A DNA stretch of 64,000 nucleotides, from NCBI RefSeq assembly GCF_009857535.1, contig NZ_WWCS01000018.1:1-64000 (forward strand), written 5' to 3'. Below the pieces are notes generated by a model. It saw nothing but the letters and a program-made list of their open reading frames with translations, did not search any database and had not been told where the DNA came from. The stretch comes from Duganella margarita (lineage in GTDB: Bacteria; Pseudomonadota; Gammaproteobacteria; Burkholderiales; Burkholderiaceae_D). The first letter of the stretch is position 1. Every line of letters begins with the position of its first letter. Positions 61,999 through 64,000 of the stretch are shown in pieces. Both the position numbers and the translations under genes were made by a program.

Positions 61999-63018
61999 AT
62001 GACAAGGAAGCCGCATGAAGGTATTGGAATGACGCTGCCCGCCGCCCCCGCCAGCCTGCTCGGCGCCGACGGCCAGCCACTGTTTGGACGCTACGCCGGC
62101 CAGGTCGGCACCATCGACTGGAGCCAGCTGGCCGCGCCGTTTTCCCGCAGCCCGCTGTGGCGGCGCTTTCACCACAAGCGCTGGCACTACGTGGCGCTGT
62201 GCACCGAGGCAGTATTCTGCGCGGTCGCCGTCGTCGATCTGGGCTGGACCAGCACCGCCTTCGCCTACACCTTCGACCGCAAGGATGGCGACATGCTGGC
62301 CAACTTGTCGCAGGACGGCTTGCCGCTGGTGTCGGCCAGGCTGGCCAACCATGCAGGCGAATCGAGCAGCTTCTCGCGGCGCGGCACCCACATCGCGATC
62401 GACACCAGCGGCGACGGCAGCTACGCGCTGACGCTGCGCAGCGACTACCTGGAAATTGACGCCAGCTTCGGCCCGTCGCCGTCACCGCTGCTGCTGGCCA
62501 CCGGGCCGATTGCGCAAGGTTCGGTACACGCCACGCAAAAGTCATCGGCGATGCCGCTGCGCGGCGAAGTGCGCACCTGGCGCGACGAATTCACGCTCGA
62601 CGGCGGCGTCGCCAGTTTCGATTATTCCAACGGCCTGCTGGCGCGGAACACGGCCTGGCGCTGGGCCTCGGCGCACAATCTGGAACTGGGCTTCAACCTG
62701 CAGGCCGGCTATTTCGGCGACCATGAAAACGCATTGTGGCTCGACGGCGACCTGATTGCTCTGGGCCCGGCCCACTTCCTGTACGATAAAAAGGATGCGC
62801 TGTCGCAGTGGCACATCTTTACCGAGGACGATATGCTGGACCTGTACTTCACACCGGAAGGCGCGCGCCGCGACAATAAAAAGATGATGGTGGCGGCCAG
62901 CCGCTATCTGCAGCCGGTCGGCACCTTCAGCGGCTGGGTGCGCGCCGCGCCGGATCAGCCGAAACGCATGGTCACGCAGCTGATGGGCGTGACCGAAGAC
63001 CATTCCTCCCGCTGGTAA
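61999..63018 (+). CDS. DUF2804 family protein
   Basis: A 339-residue soluble protein. WRWASAHNLELGFNLQAGYF, ENALWLDGDLIALG and HIFTEDDMLDLYFTPEG follow the pattern of DUF2804, a beta-rich family with unknown function. The start may be the ATG at 61999 or at 62029. It stands in the same direction as the next gene, 16 bp away, so the two may be an operon. Confidence 0.75.
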   Translation: MTRKPHEGIGMTLPAAPASLLGADGQPLFGRYAGQVGTIDWSQLAAPFSRSPLWRRFHHKRWHYVALCTEAVFCAVAVVDLGWTSTAFAYTFDRKDGDMLANLSQDGLPLVSARLANHAGESSSFSRRGTHIAIDTSGDGSYALTLRSDYLEIDASFGPSPSPLLLATGPIAQGSVHATQKSSAMPLRGEVRTWRDEFTLDGGVASFDYSNGLLARNTAWRWASAHNLELGFNLQAGYFGDHENALWLDGDLIALGPAHFLYDKKDALSQWHIFTEDDMLDLYFTPEGARRDNKKMMVAASRYLQPVGTFSGWVRAAPDQPKRMVTQLMGVTEDHSSRW

Positions 63019-63034
63019 GCCAACTAAGCCAACC

Positions 63035-64000
63035 ATGAGCATCCGTAATCTCGACCGTCTGTTCCAACCGCGTTCCGTGGCCGTCATAGGCGCGTCGGAC
63101 AAGCCGCTGCGCATCGGCACGCGGGTGCTGGCCAATCTGCTGGACGGGGAATTCACGCGCGGCGGCGGCACGGTGTGGCCGGTCAATCCAAAGTACCAGC
63201 GGCTGCAAGGCTTGCAGTGTTATGCGCGGGTGAGCGCATTGCCGGTGTCGCCCGACCTGGCCATCATCTGCACGCCGCCGGCCACTGTGCCAGGGCTGAT
63301 CCACGACCTGGGCGCGGCCGGCTGCAAGGCGGCGATTGTGATGACGGCCGATCCGGGCCACAGCGGCGGCCGCGGCCTGCGCCAGCCGATGCTGGAGGCG
63401 GCGCGGCCGTATTTGCTGCGCATCCTCGGCGCCGGCAGCGCCGGATTGCAATCGCCGGCGCTGGGGCTGGACGCCAGCTTCACGCAGATGCCGGCGCGCA
63501 AGGGCAAGCTGGGCTTCGTCTCGCAATCGGCGGCGCTGGCGACGGCGGTGCTGGACTGGGCCGGCCAGCGCGGCATCGGCTTCTCGCGCTTTGTCGCCAT
63601 GGGCGATGGCGCCGACGTCGATTTCGGCGACCTGCTGGATTATCTGGCGGCCGACGGCGAAACGGAAGCCATCCTGCTGTGTATTGAACATGTGAGCAGC
63701 GCGCGCAAGTTCATGTCGGCCGGACGGCTGGCGGCGCGCGGCAAGCCGGTCATCGTGCTGAAAGTCGGGCGCGATGCGGCGCCGGGCGCGGACCTGGTGT
63801 TCGATGCGGCGATCCGCCGCGCCGGCATGCTGCGCGTGTACTCCACCGAGGATTTGTTCGACGCCGTCGAAACCCTGGCGCGCCAGCGGCCGCAGCGCGG
63901 CGAACGGCTGGCGGTGCTGACCAACGGCGGCGGCCTCGGTCTGATCGCGGCCGATGCGCTGTCCTGCACCGGCGCGCAACTGGCGGCCTTTTCGCCGGAG
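63035..64000 (+). CDS. NDP-forming acyl-CoA-synthetase/Pat-like protein, cut by the window end
   Basis: 322 codons are visible. The N-terminus (LFQPRSVAVIGASDKPLRIG) is the CoA-binding Rossmann domain, followed by the succinyl-CoA-ligase-like domain (GFVSQSAALATAVLDWA, DVDFGDLLDYLAADGE). After KVGRDAAPGADLVFDAA the loop that carries the phosphohistidine in active ligases is shortened and has no His. In Pat-type protein acetyltransferases this domain is catalytically dead and a GNAT domain follows. The C-terminus is outside the window, so that identity is inferred. Confidence 0.75.
   Translation, partial: MSIRNLDRLFQPRSVAVIGASDKPLRIGTRVLANLLDGEFTRGGGTVWPVNPKYQRLQGLQCYARVSALPVSPDLAIICTPPATVPGLIHDLGAAGCKAAIVMTADPGHSGGRGLRQPMLEAARPYLLRILGAGSAGLQSPALGLDASFTQMPARKGKLGFVSQSAALATAVLDWAGQRGIGFSRFVAMGDGADVDFGDLLDYLAADGETEAILLCIEHVSSARKFMSAGRLAARGKPVIVLKVGRDAAPGADLVFDAAIRRAGMLRVYSTEDLFDAVETLARQRPQRGERLAVLTNGGGLGLIAADALSCTGAQLAAFSPE

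Overview
The window looks like GC-rich betaproteobacterial chromosome, most likely from the Oxalobacteraceae (Massilia/Duganella/Janthinobacterium type). Supporting signs are the mcp-cheR-cheD-cheB-cheY order, the DUF3460-scpA-panC block, an earP-efp pair with an Arg32-type EF-P, GC-rich third codon positions nearly throughout, and family resemblance of the housekeeping genes. The genus is inferred, not proven.

Layout. 1-3.4 kb: tail of a chemoreceptor, then cheR, cheD, cheB and cheY; the first 81 bases are an exact inverted copy of part of cheB. 3.4-8.2 kb: an EAL-HDOD regulator, a small membrane protein, the panC/scpA/DUF3460 operon and a DMT transporter. 8.3-14.8 kb: an exported protein of unknown function, a LysR regulator divergent from a GST plus three-domain flavo/iron-sulfur oxidoreductase operon, and three small low-complexity secreted proteins. 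14.9-22.6 kb: GNAT, metG, apbC, a TetR regulator with a palindrome in front of a DSD1-type PLP enzyme, a VOC protein and gltX.

22.7-27.5 kb: three tandem tRNA-Ala(GGC)/tRNA-Glu(TTC) pairs, then an AT-rich island of decaying or unfamiliar genes (frameshifted yunG-like gene, stub lipoprotein, RelA/SpoT-domain protein), then mgtC and two more tRNA-Glu genes. No integrase is visible, but the flanking tRNA-Glu copies make it a likely insertion hot spot.

27.5-31.1 kb holds the most unusual locus. A minus-strand operon encodes a five-module glycine-zipper repeat protein, a free-standing protein homologous to a protease propeptide, and a subtilisin-like protease that carries the same propeptide-like domain. 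None of the three has an obvious signal peptide.

31.2-44.8 kb: earP-efp, a Tat-exported amidase, a broken small gene (lost start codon plus a 7-bp duplication), an extracytoplasmic methionine-sulfoxide repair operon (msrB-dipZ-msrA) divergent from a two-component system, an AraC regulator divergent from an Fsr-like exporter, and dbpA. 44.9-64 kb: an AcpA-like phosphatase, an orphan histidine kinase, a cupin, initiator tRNA-Met, a possible toxin-antitoxin pair, a methyltransferase, a SprA-like protein, a class C beta-lactamase-fold hydrolase, sbcDC, a PAS-GGDEF diguanylate cyclase, a DUF2804 protein and the start of an acyl-CoA-synthetase/Pat-like gene cut by the window end. No CRISPR array, rRNA or complete insertion sequence was seen.
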